This document shows, piece after piece, positions 8,030 to 16,698 of a DNA stretch of 64,000 nt. This DNA comes from an uncultured Propionibacteriaceae bacterium. GTDB lineage: Bacteria > Actinomycetota > Actinomycetes > Propionibacteriales > Propionibacteriaceae. A program made the position numbers and the translations under genes. Under the pieces are notes generated by a model. The model was not told where the DNA came from. It ran no database searches and worked only from the letters and a program-made list of their open reading frames with translations. The stretch is taken from positions 1 through 64,000 of the forward strand of contig CALBCJ010000013.1 in the NCBI GenBank assembly GCA_937926975.1, given 5' to 3'. The first letter of the stretch is position 1. Every line of letters begins with the position of its first letter.

Positions 8030-8953
8030 CTACTGCTGCTCCTCCCTGCGGCGGCGGCGCGAGGACCGTACAGTGCGAGCGCTCTCGGTCTCCTCGATCG
8101 CGGCGAAGGTGCGCTTCAGGGCTGCCATCGAGCGGTCGTACGTGGCCAGCGCGACCCCGGTGAACAGGCAGTCGACCACCAGCATCTGGGCGGTCCGGCT
8201 GGCCAGGGCCCCGGTCCTGAAGGGCACCTCCCGGGCCGCGGTGGTGAGCACCACATCGGCCTGGGCGGCCAGGGTCGAGGCGGCGGCGTTGGTGATCAGC
8301 ACCACCGGGACGCCCGACCCGGTGGCGATCCGGGCCAGGTCGACCAGGTCGCGGGTCTCGCCGGAGTGGGAGACGGCCACCAGCACCGTTCCGGGACCGG
8401 CTGCGGCCAGGGCGGTCCAGGCGCCGTGGGTGCTCTCGGTCTGCAGCGCGCACAGCCCGATCCGGGTCAGCTTCTGGCACAGGTCCGCGGCGACCAGGGC
8501 CGATGCCCCGACCCCGAAGAGGTCGACCCGGGCCGCGCCGGCCAGCAGCTCGACCGCGGCCCCCAGCTGTTCCAGGTCGAGCGCGGCGGCGGTGTCGGCC
8601 AGGGAGAGCCGCTCGGTGGCGCACAGTGAGGCGACCACGTCGGCCAGCGAGTCGTCCCGGTCCAGCCTTCCGGCCAGCGGGGTCGGCTCGTCGGGGCTGA
8701 CCCCGCGGCTGGAGAGCGCCAGGTCGACCCAGAAGTCGGAGAACCGCTCGTACCCAAGGCGCTGGTAGACCCGGACCACCGACGCGGTCGAGGCGCGGGC
8801 CTGCCGGGCCACCTCCGCCACCCGGGGATTGGTCTGGGCCTCGACCGCGCCCAGAAAGACCTCCGCCACCCGGGCCTCGGCCGGCGGCAGCGACCCCAGC
8901 AGCCCTCGCAGCGCCACATCCACGCGGGCGTCGGTGCTCCTGGGTCCAGTCAT
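8030..8953 (-). CDS. RpiR/MurR family transcriptional regulator (HTH_6 + SIS)
   Basis: 307 residues from the ATG at 8953, preceded by GGTGG. The N-terminal 80 residues form the RpiR helix-turn-helix (VAEVARQARASTASVVRVYQRLG). The C-terminal half is a sugar isomerase (SIS) phosphosugar-binding domain (DLFGVGASALVAADL, VAVSHSGETRDLVDLA). Regulators of this family sense phosphosugars; MurR of E. coli senses MurNAc 6-phosphate. The gene is divergent from an operon that includes anmK, whose product is MurNAc 6-phosphate, so a MurR-like role is a reasonable inference. Copies of TCGTRCCA in the shared promoter region are candidate binding sites. The arginine-rich C-terminal tail is unremarkable. Confidence 0.88.
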   Translation of the reverse strand: MTGPRSTDARVDVALRGLLGSLPPAEARVAEVFLGAVEAQTNPRVAEVARQARASTASVVRVYQRLGYERFSDFWVDLALSSRGVSPDEPTPLAGRLDRDDSLADVVASLCATERLSLADTAAALDLEQLGAAVELLAGAARVDLFGVGASALVAADLCQKLTRIGLCALQTESTHGAWTALAAAGPGTVLVAVSHSGETRDLVDLARIATGSGVPVVLITNAAASTLAAQADVVLTTAAREVPFRTGALASRTAQMLVVDCLFTGVALATYDRSMAALKRTFAAIEETESARTVRSSRRRRREEQQ

Positions 8954-8955
8954 TC

Positions 8956-9022
8956 TCGTACCACCCTTACAGTCATGAAGGTCCGTGTGTACCATCGTGC
9001 CAACTTGTCGGTGTTCGTGCCA
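8956..9022. promoter_or_regulatory. Phased TCGTRCCA elements, candidate operator of the RpiR regulator
   Basis: TCGTACCA at 8956-8963 and TCGTGCCA at 8995-9002 and 9015-9022 lie in the same orientation, offset by 39 and 20 bp, close to whole multiples of two helical turns. They flank the predicted promoter of the ABC operon. That the divergent regulator binds them is inference. Confidence 0.4.
8967..8995 (+). promoter_or_regulatory. Predicted promoter of the oligopeptide/muropeptide operon
   Basis: TTACAG (8967-8972) and TACCAT (8990-8995) are separated by 17 bp, a standard sigma-70 type spacing. The transcript would start near 9002 and carry the AGAAGGGGG ribosome site at 9022-9030. Confidence 0.5.
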
Positions 9023-9038
9023 GAAGGGGGTCTGTCCA

Positions 9039-10580
9039 ATGCGCCGTCACACAGTTCTCACCGCCCTGACCGGGCTCAGCCTGGCCCTGGCCGGCTGCTC
9101 CGGCCCCGGCGTCGCACCCGGACCGGGAGGCTCCGCGCCAGCCGGGGCCAACCCGGACGCCACCCTCGTGGTCGGGATCACCACCGACCCGAACAACCTC
9201 AACCCGTGGAAGGCGACCCAGTTTCAGTCGGTCCACGTGCTGGAGACCATGTACAGCTCGCTGACCGCCTTCGACAAGGACCTCAAGGTGGTCCCGGCGC
9301 TGGCCGAGTCCTGGACCACCTCCGCCGACGGAAAGACCGTCACCCTCAAGCTGCGCTCCGGCGTCACCTTCGCCGACGGCTCGGCCTTCGACTCCGCCGA
9401 CGTCAAGTTCTCCCTCGACAAGGTGAAGGACAAGGCGACCGCCGCCGTGGCCGCCGCCTCCCTAGCATCGGTGACCCAGGTCACCGCCAAGGACCCGAGC
9501 ACCGTCGAGCTGGCTCTCTCAGCCCCCGACGCGGCGCTGCCGTCGAACCTGGCCTCGCTCAACCTCGCGATCCTGCCGTCGGAGGCCACCGAGGAGACCT
9601 TCACCAGCAAGCCCAACGGCACCGGCGCCTTCTCGTACGTCTCCCGCACCCCGAACCAGTCGCTGACCGTGCAGCGCAACCCGAAGTACTGGGGCGAGCC
9701 GGCCAAGGCCGCCAAGGTCGAGTTCCGAGTGATCCCCGAGGAGGCCGCGATCGTCTCGGCGGTCCAGAGCGGCAACGTCCACATCGCCGGACTCAAGGAC
9801 CCGCTGATCGCCAAGAACGCGGCCACCGCCAAGGTCGAGGTGCTGCGCACCCCGCAGCTGAGCTACCACGTGCTCCAGCTGAACGCCACCCGGGGCGCCC
9901 TCACCGATCTCAACGTCCGCCTCGCGATCCAGTGCGGGATCGACCGGCAGCAGGTCCTCGACACCGCCGCCCTCGGCGAGGGCGAGGTCACCGGGCCCAA
10001 CACCTCCCCGCTGTTCAAGTCCGACCCCCAGGCCCGCCCCTGCCCCACCCGGGACGTCGCCAGGGCCAAGGAGTACCTGGCCCAGGCGGGCAGGCCGCAG
10101 GTCACCATCAAGACCATCGTCTCCACTGGTGAGTACGCGACCAGCGTCAACGAGGCCCAGAACCTCAAGGCCCAGCTGGGCGAGGTCGGGATCACCCTGG
10201 AGCTGGAGACCCTGGAGTCCGGCGCGTACGTGACCAAGTGGGTCGCCGCCGACTTCGAGGCCGCGGTCGCGCTGAACGGCGGCCGGCCCGACCCCGACGG
10301 CGCCTACAGCCGGTACTTCACCAGCCAGGGCAACCTCAACAAGGTCGCCGGCTACTCCTCCCCCACCCTCGACAACCTCTTCGCGCAGGGCAGGACCACC
10401 ACCGACGAGCAGGCCCGCAAGGAGATCTACCGCTCGGTCGACGCCGAGCTGGAGAACAACGCGGTCTGGGTCTGGCTGTTCACCGGGTACGGCTACACGG
10501 TGACCGGCAAGGGTGTCACCGGCTTCGTCCCGAACCCGACCGGCAGCTTCCGCTCACTGAGCACCACCGCGGTCTCCTGA
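9039..10580 (+). CDS. ABC transporter substrate-binding lipoprotein, peptide family 5 (SBP_bac_5)
   Basis: 513 residues from the ATG at 9039, with AGAAGGGGG upstream. Signal peptide with lipobox LAGC, so the protein is anchored outside the membrane. The SBP_bac_5 core is clear: LVVGITTDPNNLNPWK, LAESWTTSADGKTVTLKLR, GVTFADGSAFDSADVKFSL, GTGAFSYVS. The family binds oligopeptides, dipeptides or nickel and hands them to a DppBC-type permease. It heads an operon with two permeases, anmK, a GNAT-hydrolase fusion and a fused ATPase, so the likely ligand here is a cell-wall muropeptide rather than a generic peptide. That ligand assignment is inferred from context. Confidence 0.92.
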   Translation: MRRHTVLTALTGLSLALAGCSGPGVAPGPGGSAPAGANPDATLVVGITTDPNNLNPWKATQFQSVHVLETMYSSLTAFDKDLKVVPALAESWTTSADGKTVTLKLRSGVTFADGSAFDSADVKFSLDKVKDKATAAVAAASLASVTQVTAKDPSTVELALSAPDAALPSNLASLNLAILPSEATEETFTSKPNGTGAFSYVSRTPNQSLTVQRNPKYWGEPAKAAKVEFRVIPEEAAIVSAVQSGNVHIAGLKDPLIAKNAATAKVEVLRTPQLSYHVLQLNATRGALTDLNVRLAIQCGIDRQQVLDTAALGEGEVTGPNTSPLFKSDPQARPCPTRDVARAKEYLAQAGRPQVTIKTIVSTGEYATSVNEAQNLKAQLGEVGITLELETLESGAYVTKWVAADFEAAVALNGGRPDPDGAYSRYFTSQGNLNKVAGYSSPTLDNLFAQGRTTTDEQARKEIYRSVDAELENNAVWVWLFTGYGYTVTGKGVTGFVPNPTGSFRSLSTTAVS

Positions 10581-10584
10581 CGCC

Positions 10585-11550
10585 GTGAGACTGCTCCAGC
10601 ACCCGGTCGTGGCCAGGCTCGCAGCCAGCCTGGCCACGCTGGCCGGGGTCGCGGTGATGGTCTTCGTGATGCTACGCGCGATTCCCGGTGACCAGATCAC
10701 CGCCAGCCTCGGCACCGAGGCGGCGGCCCTGACACCCGAGCAGCGGGCCGCGCTGGAGGCGTACTACGGCACCGACCAGCCGCTCGTGGCCCAGTTCTTC
10801 GGCTGGCTCGGGCAGGTCCTCCAGGGGAACCTGGGCTTCTCGACCCGCTCCCAGCTGCCGGTGAGCGACCTGATCGCCATGACCGCACCGGTCACCGCCG
10901 AGCTGGCGGTGCTGTCGATCCTGGTCGCCCTGGTGATCGGGGTCCCGGTCGGGATGCTGGCCGCCAGCCGCCCCCACGGGCTGCGGGACGCCGCTGGGCA
11001 GTGGACGGCGCTGGCCGGGCTGTCAGTCCCGGCCTTCCTGCTGGCCACCGTGCTGCTCAACGGGGCCGCCACGGCCTGGCAGTTCAACCCCAACGGCCGC
11101 GGCTACGCCCACCCCTGGATGGACCTCGGGCTGAACCTGCAGCAGATGCTGATGCCGGCCCTGACGCTCGGGACCGGGATCTCGGCCCCCATCATCCGGA
11201 CCACCCGGGCCGCGGTGCTGGAGGTCCGCGGCGAGGACTTCATCCGGACCGCTAGAGCCAAGGGTGTCGGGCCGCGGCTGCTGCAGCGGCGCCACATCCT
11301 GCGCAACGCCCTGGTCCCGGTCGTCACCATGACCGGCCTCCAGCTCGGCTACCTGCTCGGCGGGGCGGTCGTGGTGGAGCAGGTCTTCTCGCTGCCGGGG
11401 ATCGGGCGGCAGGTGCTGATCGGGATCCAGCAGAAGGAGTACGCGCTGGTGCAGAGCACGGTGCTGGTGATCGCGGTGGCCTTCGTGGTGGTGAACCTGG
11501 TCACCGACGCGGTCTACCGGCTGGTCGACCCGAGGGTGAGGGCAGCATGA
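10585..11550 (+). CDS. ABC transporter permease, DppB/OppB type
   Basis: 321 residues from a GTG 4 nt after the lipoprotein stop. About six membrane segments, with the family features AIPGDQITASLG after the first helix, the EAYYGTDQPLVAQF block, and the EAA loop (EVRGEDFIRTARAKGVG) that contacts the ATPase. It forms the channel together with the next gene product. It overlaps the next gene by 4 bp (ATGA), a sign of coupled translation. Confidence 0.93.
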   Translation: MRLLQHPVVARLAASLATLAGVAVMVFVMLRAIPGDQITASLGTEAAALTPEQRAALEAYYGTDQPLVAQFFGWLGQVLQGNLGFSTRSQLPVSDLIAMTAPVTAELAVLSILVALVIGVPVGMLAASRPHGLRDAAGQWTALAGLSVPAFLLATVLLNGAATAWQFNPNGRGYAHPWMDLGLNLQQMLMPALTLGTGISAPIIRTTRAAVLEVRGEDFIRTARAKGVGPRLLQRRHILRNALVPVVTMTGLQLGYLLGGAVVVEQVFSLPGIGRQVLIGIQQKEYALVQSTVLVIAVAFVVVNLVTDAVYRLVDPRVRAA

Positions 11551-12401
11551 GCACCGTCACTCCCGCCGCCCGGCGCCCGCGAGGGCTGCTGTCCACCCCG
11601 AGCGGCATCGTCGGGGTGGCGCTGAGCGCGGTGGTGCTGGGCCTGTCGCTGCTGAGCTGGGCCGGCCTCACCCCGTACGACCCGGTCGCGCAGGAGGCCG
11701 CCGCCCGGCTCCAGGGCCCGTCGGCGGCGCACTGGCTGGGGACCGACCTGTTCGGGCGGGACATCTTCTCCCGGATCGCGGCCGGGCTGGCGAGCTCGGT
11801 CCGGATCGCGCTGCTCGCGGTGGCCGTGGCGGCCCTGGTGGGGGTCACGGCCGGTCTGTTTGGTGGGTACTTCCGGGGCGTCACCGACGCCGTCAGCGGA
11901 GGGATCGCCAACGTGCTGTTCGCCTTCCCGCCGCTGCTGCTGGCGCTCACCCTGGCCTCGGTGCTGCAGCGGACCTGGGTCACGGTCGCGGTCGCGATCG
12001 CCGTCGTGTACGTGCCGATCTTCTACCGGGTGACCCGCGGGCCGGTGCTGTCGCTGCGAGAGCGGGACTTCGTCAGGGCCGCCGTCGCGACCGGGCAGCG
12101 GCCCCTGGCGACCGTCTGGCGCCACGTCCTGCCGAACGTGTCCAGCCTGGTCATCGTGCAGGTCGCGCTGTCGCTGTCGTGGGCGGTGCTGACCGAGGCG
12201 GCGCTGTCGTTCCTGGGCCTGGGCACCCCGCCGCCGGTACCGTCGCTGGGGTCGATGATCTTCGAGGCCAAGAACACCGTGCTGCTGGCGCCGTGGACCC
12301 TGTACGCGCCAGGCGCCGTCCTGGTCGTCCTGGTGGCGGCCCTGAACCTGGTCGGCGACGCGGTCCGCGACGTGCTCGACCCACGAGAGAAAGGGCGCTG
12401 A
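11547..12401 (+). CDS. ABC transporter permease, DppC/OppC type
   Basis: 284 residues. It has the DppC-type N-terminal helix, then LQGPSAAHWLGTDLFGRDIF and the EAA loop (LSLRERDFVRAAVATGQ), followed by FLGLGTPPPVPSLGSMI, which is diagnostic of this subfamily. It pairs with the preceding permease. Its start overlaps the previous stop and its own stop is 2 bp before the anmK start, so all of these genes appear to be in one transcript. Confidence 0.93.
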   Translation: MSTVTPAARRPRGLLSTPSGIVGVALSAVVLGLSLLSWAGLTPYDPVAQEAAARLQGPSAAHWLGTDLFGRDIFSRIAAGLASSVRIALLAVAVAALVGVTAGLFGGYFRGVTDAVSGGIANVLFAFPPLLLALTLASVLQRTWVTVAVAIAVVYVPIFYRVTRGPVLSLRERDFVRAAVATGQRPLATVWRHVLPNVSSLVIVQVALSLSWAVLTEAALSFLGLGTPPPVPSLGSMIFEAKNTVLLAPWTLYAPGAVLVVLVAALNLVGDAVRDVLDPREKGR

Positions 12402-12403
12402 GG

Positions 12404-13567
12404 ATGCGCGTGCTGGGGATGATCTCGGGGACCTCGCTGGACGGGGTCGACGCGGCGGTGGTCGACCTGACCCTCACCGGGACAGCGCTGGAGATGGAGG
12501 TGGTCGCCCACCAGAGCGTCGCCTACCCGTCGGCGCTGCGGGCCGAGCTGGTCGCCGCGCTCCCCCCGGCACCGGCCACGGCCGCCGCCCTCTGCCGGCT
12601 CGACAGCCTGGTCGGGCAGGCCTTCGCCGACGTGGCCGCCGGGCTGGTCGAGCAGGTCGGCCCGGTCGACGCGGTCTGCAGCCACGGCCAGACCGTCTAC
12701 CACTGGGTCGAGGACGGCCAGGCCCGGGGCACCCTGCAGATCGGGCAGCCGGCCTGGACCGCAGAGCGGCTCGGGGTGCCGGTGGTCTCCGACCTGCGCC
12801 CCCGAGACGTCGCCGCCGGCGGCCAGGGCGCGCCGCTGGTGCCGCTGCTGGACCAGCTGGTGCTGGCCGGCACCGGGGTCCCGGCAGCCGCGCTGAACCT
12901 CGGCGGGATCGCCAACCTGACCGTGGTCCGGCCCGGCCACGCCCCGTACGGGTATGACATCGGCCCGGCGAACGCCCTGGTCGACGCGCTGGTCCGCCAG
13001 CGCCGGCTGCACGGGTGCGGGTACGACCAGGACGGCCGTATCGCCGCCGGCGGGACCGTCTCGGCGGCGCTGCTGGCTGAGCTGCTGGACGAGCCGTACT
13101 ACCGGCTGGAGCCCCCCAAGAGCACCGGCAAGGAGCTGTTCACCACCTCCTACCTCGACCAGTTCCCGGCGGCGACCGGGCTGAGCGGCCCCGACCTGGT
13201 GGCGACCCTGACCCGGCTGACCGCCCAGACCGTCGCCGACGCGGTCCGGTCCGCCGACGTGACCCGCCTGTACGTGTCGGGCGGCGGCGCCCGCAACCCG
13301 GTCCTGATGAGCTGGCTGACCGAGCTGGTGGGCCCAGTCGAGGTCCTCGGCACCGACGACCTCGGGCTGCCCGGCGACGCCAAGGAGGCGATCGCGTTCG
13401 CCCTGCTCGGCTGGTGCACCCTGCACGGGCTGCCCGGCAGCGTCCCCTCGGTGACCGGCGCCGCCGGGCCCCGGGTGCTCGGCTCGGTCACCCCCGGCGC
13501 CGGGCCGCTGAGCCTGCCGGCGCCGGTGCCGCAGGTCACCTCCGCCACCTGCCGGGTGGTGCGATGA
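12404..13567 (+). CDS. anmK: Anhydro-N-acetylmuramic acid kinase
   Basis: 387 residues from the ATG at 12404, which follows GAGG at the end of the permease gene. It has the AnmK N-terminal phosphate loop MISGTSLDGVDAAVVDL, the VCSHGQTVYH block, LNLGGIANLT and the C-terminal VSGGGARNP. AnmK opens 1,6-anhydro-MurNAc, a product of lytic transglycosylases, and phosphorylates it to MurNAc 6-phosphate in peptidoglycan recycling. It is embedded between peptide permease and ATPase genes and overlaps the next gene by 4 bp, so import and catabolism are co-expressed. The etherase MurQ and NagZ are not in the window. Confidence 0.95.
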   Translation: MRVLGMISGTSLDGVDAAVVDLTLTGTALEMEVVAHQSVAYPSALRAELVAALPPAPATAAALCRLDSLVGQAFADVAAGLVEQVGPVDAVCSHGQTVYHWVEDGQARGTLQIGQPAWTAERLGVPVVSDLRPRDVAAGGQGAPLVPLLDQLVLAGTGVPAAALNLGGIANLTVVRPGHAPYGYDIGPANALVDALVRQRRLHGCGYDQDGRIAAGGTVSAALLAELLDEPYYRLEPPKSTGKELFTTSYLDQFPAATGLSGPDLVATLTRLTAQTVADAVRSADVTRLYVSGGGARNPVLMSWLTELVGPVEVLGTDDLGLPGDAKEAIAFALLGWCTLHGLPGSVPSVTGAAGPRVLGSVTPGAGPLSLPAPVPQVTSATCRVVR

Positions 13568-15072
13568 GGACCCGGACCGTGACCCTGGCCGACCTGGACC
13601 AGGTGGTCGACCTGTTCTGGGCCTGCTGGACCCGCTCGTACCCGGCCTTCGCCTCACCTGAGGAGCTGGCCTGCCTGGACCTCGACCAGGCCCGCCGGCT
13701 CTGGCACGACGCCCTGACCGGCCCCGGGGAGGGTCTGGTCCTCGATGACGGCCAGCGGCTAGTCGCGATGACCCGCTGGCGCCGCGAGGGCGACCTGGTC
13801 GAGGTCGGCTCGCTGTACGTCCACCCCGACGCCCAGCGCCAGGGCCTGGGCGCCCGGCTGCTTCAGGCCGCGACCGCGGGAGCCCGGGAGGCCCGGCTGT
13901 GGGTCTTCTCCGCCAACCAGGCCGCCCGGGACTTCTACGCCGCGCAGGGCTGGCTCCCCGACGGGATCAGCCGCACCGAGCCGGCGTACCCGATGCCGCA
14001 GACCCGGCTGGTCCGCGAGCCCGCGCTGAGCCTGGCCGGGCTGGCCGAGCAGATGCTCACCCGCCGGGTCTGCGTCACCGCCGCCGAGACCCCGCCGCGC
14101 GCCATGGTCCTGGCCACCAGCGACCACGGGACCTGCGCCGCCGGGGTCCGGAACCTGGCCGGCGACCCGGTCAGCACGAGCACCTGGTTCGACCTGGCAT
14201 CGGTGACCAAGCTGGTCACCACGGTCGCCCTGATCCAGCTCGTCTCGCGCGGCCAGGTCGACCTGGACGCCCCGGCCGGTCGGTACTGGGCGCCGGCCGG
14301 TGACCTGGTGGTCCGCGACCTGCTCACCCACCGCAGCGGGCTGCTGCCCTGGCAGCCGCTGTACCTGCTCACCCAGGACCGCGACCAGGCTCTGCTGGCC
14401 GCGCTGGCCCAGCCCCGGCAGGCGCCCGGGGTGCGGCGCTACTCCGACCTCAGCTTCCAGGTGCTGGGCGAGACCGTCGCCCAGGCTGCCGGGGAGCCGC
14501 TGCCGCAGGCCATCCGGCGACTGGTCTGCGAGCCGCTCGGGGTCGACCTGCGCTACGGGCCGGACCTGCCGGCGGACGCCGAGATCGCCTCCGGGGCGCT
14601 CGACGACCGGGTCGAGCAGCGCATGATCGCCACCGGGGAGCCGTACCCGGTGATCGTCTCCGGCAGCTTCACCGGCTGGCGGACCAGCGAGGTCGTCGGG
14701 CAGGTCGCCGACGGCAACGCCTATCACGCCCTGGGCGGGGTCAGCGGGCACGCTGGCCTGTTCGCGACGGTGCCACAGCTGCTCCGCTTGGGGGAGCAGC
14801 TCGCCCGCCCGACAGTCCTGGACCCGGCGACAGTGTCGCTGTTCTGCCAGGACGGCCCCGACCAGGGCCAGGCGCTGGGTTTCCGGACCCAGGACCTGCC
14901 CGACGGCCGCCAACTCGTGTACCACCCGGGGTACACCGGCTGCAGTGTCGGTTTCATCCCGGGCGGGGCCGCGGTCGCGGTCGGCTGCAACCGGCTGCTC
15001 ACCGACGGCGAGCCGGTGCCGAACGTACGGCTGCTGGAGCACCTGGTGGCGATGATGGACCGGCTGCGATGA
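13564..15072 (+). CDS. Fusion of a GNAT acetyltransferase and a beta-lactamase-fold serine hydrolase
   Basis: 502 residues. Residues 1-155 are a GNAT N-acetyltransferase domain with the acetyl-CoA loop QRQGLGARL (91-99) and NQAARDFYAAQGW. Residues about 160-502 are a class C beta-lactamase-like hydrolase with SVTK (213-216), a YSD motif in the place of YxN, and HPGYTG in the place of KTG. Such hydrolases include esterases and peptidases, and B. subtilis AmiE, a MurNAc-L-alanine amidase in a muropeptide operon, is reported to belong to this fold. Between anmK and the transporter ATPase, cleavage and acetylation of imported muropeptide pieces is a plausible role. No export signal is visible, so it should be cytoplasmic. 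The precise substrate is not known. Confidence 0.8.
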   Translation: MRTRTVTLADLDQVVDLFWACWTRSYPAFASPEELACLDLDQARRLWHDALTGPGEGLVLDDGQRLVAMTRWRREGDLVEVGSLYVHPDAQRQGLGARLLQAATAGAREARLWVFSANQAARDFYAAQGWLPDGISRTEPAYPMPQTRLVREPALSLAGLAEQMLTRRVCVTAAETPPRAMVLATSDHGTCAAGVRNLAGDPVSTSTWFDLASVTKLVTTVALIQLVSRGQVDLDAPAGRYWAPAGDLVVRDLLTHRSGLLPWQPLYLLTQDRDQALLAALAQPRQAPGVRRYSDLSFQVLGETVAQAAGEPLPQAIRRLVCEPLGVDLRYGPDLPADAEIASGALDDRVEQRMIATGEPYPVIVSGSFTGWRTSEVVGQVADGNAYHALGGVSGHAGLFATVPQLLRLGEQLARPTVLDPATVSLFCQDGPDQGQALGFRTQDLPDGRQLVYHPGYTGCSVGFIPGGAAVAVGCNRLLTDGEPVPNVRLLEHLVAMMDRLR

Positions 15073-16679
15073 GCCCGGTGCTGGAGCTGGACTCGGTCAG
15101 CGTCGCGTTCCAGGTCGGCGGCCGGCTGGTTGAGGCCGTACGGGAGGTGTCGCTGCAGGTCGCAGCCGGAGAGACGGTCGCCATCGTCGGCGAGTCCGGC
15201 TCGGGGAAGTCCACCACCGCCTCGGCCATCAACCGGCTGCTGGCCGAGAACGCCCAGATCACCGCCGGCCGGGTGCTGCTCGACGGTGAGGACCTGACCG
15301 CGCTTCCCGAGAGCCGGCTGCAGATGCTGCGCGGAGCCAGCATCGGGCTGGTGCCGCAGGACCCGATGTCGAACCTGAACCCGGTGCTGCGGGTTGGGCG
15401 CCAGGTCGCCGAGGCGCTGGAGGTGCACGGCCTGGCGACCAGCGCCCAGGCCCAGGCCCGGGCGGTCGAGCTGCTGGAGGCGGTCGGGATCAGCGACGCC
15501 GCCCGGCGGGCCCGGCAGTACCCGCACGAGTTCTCCGGCGGGATGCGCCAGCGGGTGCTGCTGGCGATCGGGCTGGCCTGCCGGCCCCGGCTGCTGATCG
15601 CTGACGAGCCGACCTCGGCCCTCGACGTCACCGTGCAGCGGCTGGTGCTGGACCAGCTGCAGCAGCTGACCGGAGAGCTCGGCACCGCGGTGGTGCTGAT
15701 CACCCACGACCTGGCGGTCGCCGCCGAGCGGGCCGACCGGATCGCGGTGATGCTGCGCGGCGAGATCGTCGAGACCGGCCCGGCCCGGACGGTGCTCGAC
15801 CGGCCGCAGCACGAGTACACCCGGCGCCTGATCGCGGCCGTCCCCGGGCTGCAGGCCGAGCCGCCGGCCCGGCCGCCGGTGGACCGGGACCGGCCGCTGC
15901 TGGAGGTGAGCGGGCTGCGCAAGGTGTTCCGGGTCCGCTCGGGGCACGGGATCGGCCGCGAGGACTTCACGGCCGTGGCCGGGGTCTCGTTCCAGGTCCC
16001 CCGCCACGCCACGGTCTCGATCGTCGGCGAGTCCGGCTCGGGCAAGTCGACGGTCGCGAACCTGGTCCTCGGGCTGGAGTCCCCCACTGCCGGTGAGATC
16101 CGCTTCGACGGGCAGCCGTACCCCACCGGCCGGGCAGCCCTGAAGGCGTTTCGGCGCCGGGTGCAGCCGGTCTTCCAGAACCCGTACGCAAGCCTCGACC
16201 CGCGCTGCACCGTGGCCCGCTCGGTTGCTGAGCCGCTGCAGGTGCACCAGGTCGGCGACGCCCGGTCGCGCCGGCAGCGGGTGCTGGAGCTGCTGGACCA
16301 GGTGTCGCTGGCCGCCGAGGTCGCCGACCGGTACCCGCACGAGCTCTCCGGCGGGCAGCGCCAGCGGGTGGCGATCGCCCGGGCCCTGGCGCTGGGCCCC
16401 GAGCTGGTGGTGCTGGACGAGGCGGTCTCGGCCCTCGACGTGCTGGTGCAGCAGCAGATCCTGGAGCTGCTGTCCCGGCTGCAGCGTGACCTCGGCCTGA
16501 GCTACCTGTTCATCAGCCACGACCTGGCCGTGGTCCGGATGATCAGCGACGAGGTGCACGTGATGCGCCGTGGCGAGGTCGTCGAGTCCGGGCCGCCGGG
16601 GCAGATCTTCGCCCACCCGCAGCACGAGTACACCCAGACCCTGCTGGCCGCGGTCCCCGGAGCCCAGGCCGCGTCCTGA
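15069..16679 (+). CDS. ABC transporter ATPase, fused DppD-DppF type (two nucleotide-binding domains)
   Basis: 536 residues containing two complete ATPase domains. Each has a Walker A GESGSGKST, a signature motif (SGGMRQRV in the first, SGGQRQRV in the second) and a Walker B. Each half ends with the peptide-transporter C-terminal extension (QHEYTRRLIAAVPG and QHEYTQTLLAAVPG). It energises the two permeases encoded upstream. Its ATG overlaps the preceding stop by 4 bp. It is the last gene of the operon; the next genes are on the other strand. Confidence 0.94.
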   Translation: MSPVLELDSVSVAFQVGGRLVEAVREVSLQVAAGETVAIVGESGSGKSTTASAINRLLAENAQITAGRVLLDGEDLTALPESRLQMLRGASIGLVPQDPMSNLNPVLRVGRQVAEALEVHGLATSAQAQARAVELLEAVGISDAARRARQYPHEFSGGMRQRVLLAIGLACRPRLLIADEPTSALDVTVQRLVLDQLQQLTGELGTAVVLITHDLAVAAERADRIAVMLRGEIVETGPARTVLDRPQHEYTRRLIAAVPGLQAEPPARPPVDRDRPLLEVSGLRKVFRVRSGHGIGREDFTAVAGVSFQVPRHATVSIVGESGSGKSTVANLVLGLESPTAGEIRFDGQPYPTGRAALKAFRRRVQPVFQNPYASLDPRCTVARSVAEPLQVHQVGDARSRRQRVLELLDQVSLAAEVADRYPHELSGGQRQRVAIARALALGPELVVLDEAVSALDVLVQQQILELLSRLQRDLGLSYLFISHDLAVVRMISDEVHVMRRGEVVESGPPGQIFAHPQHEYTQTLLAAVPGAQAAS

Positions 16680-16698
16680 GCACGCAGCGTCGACCGGC

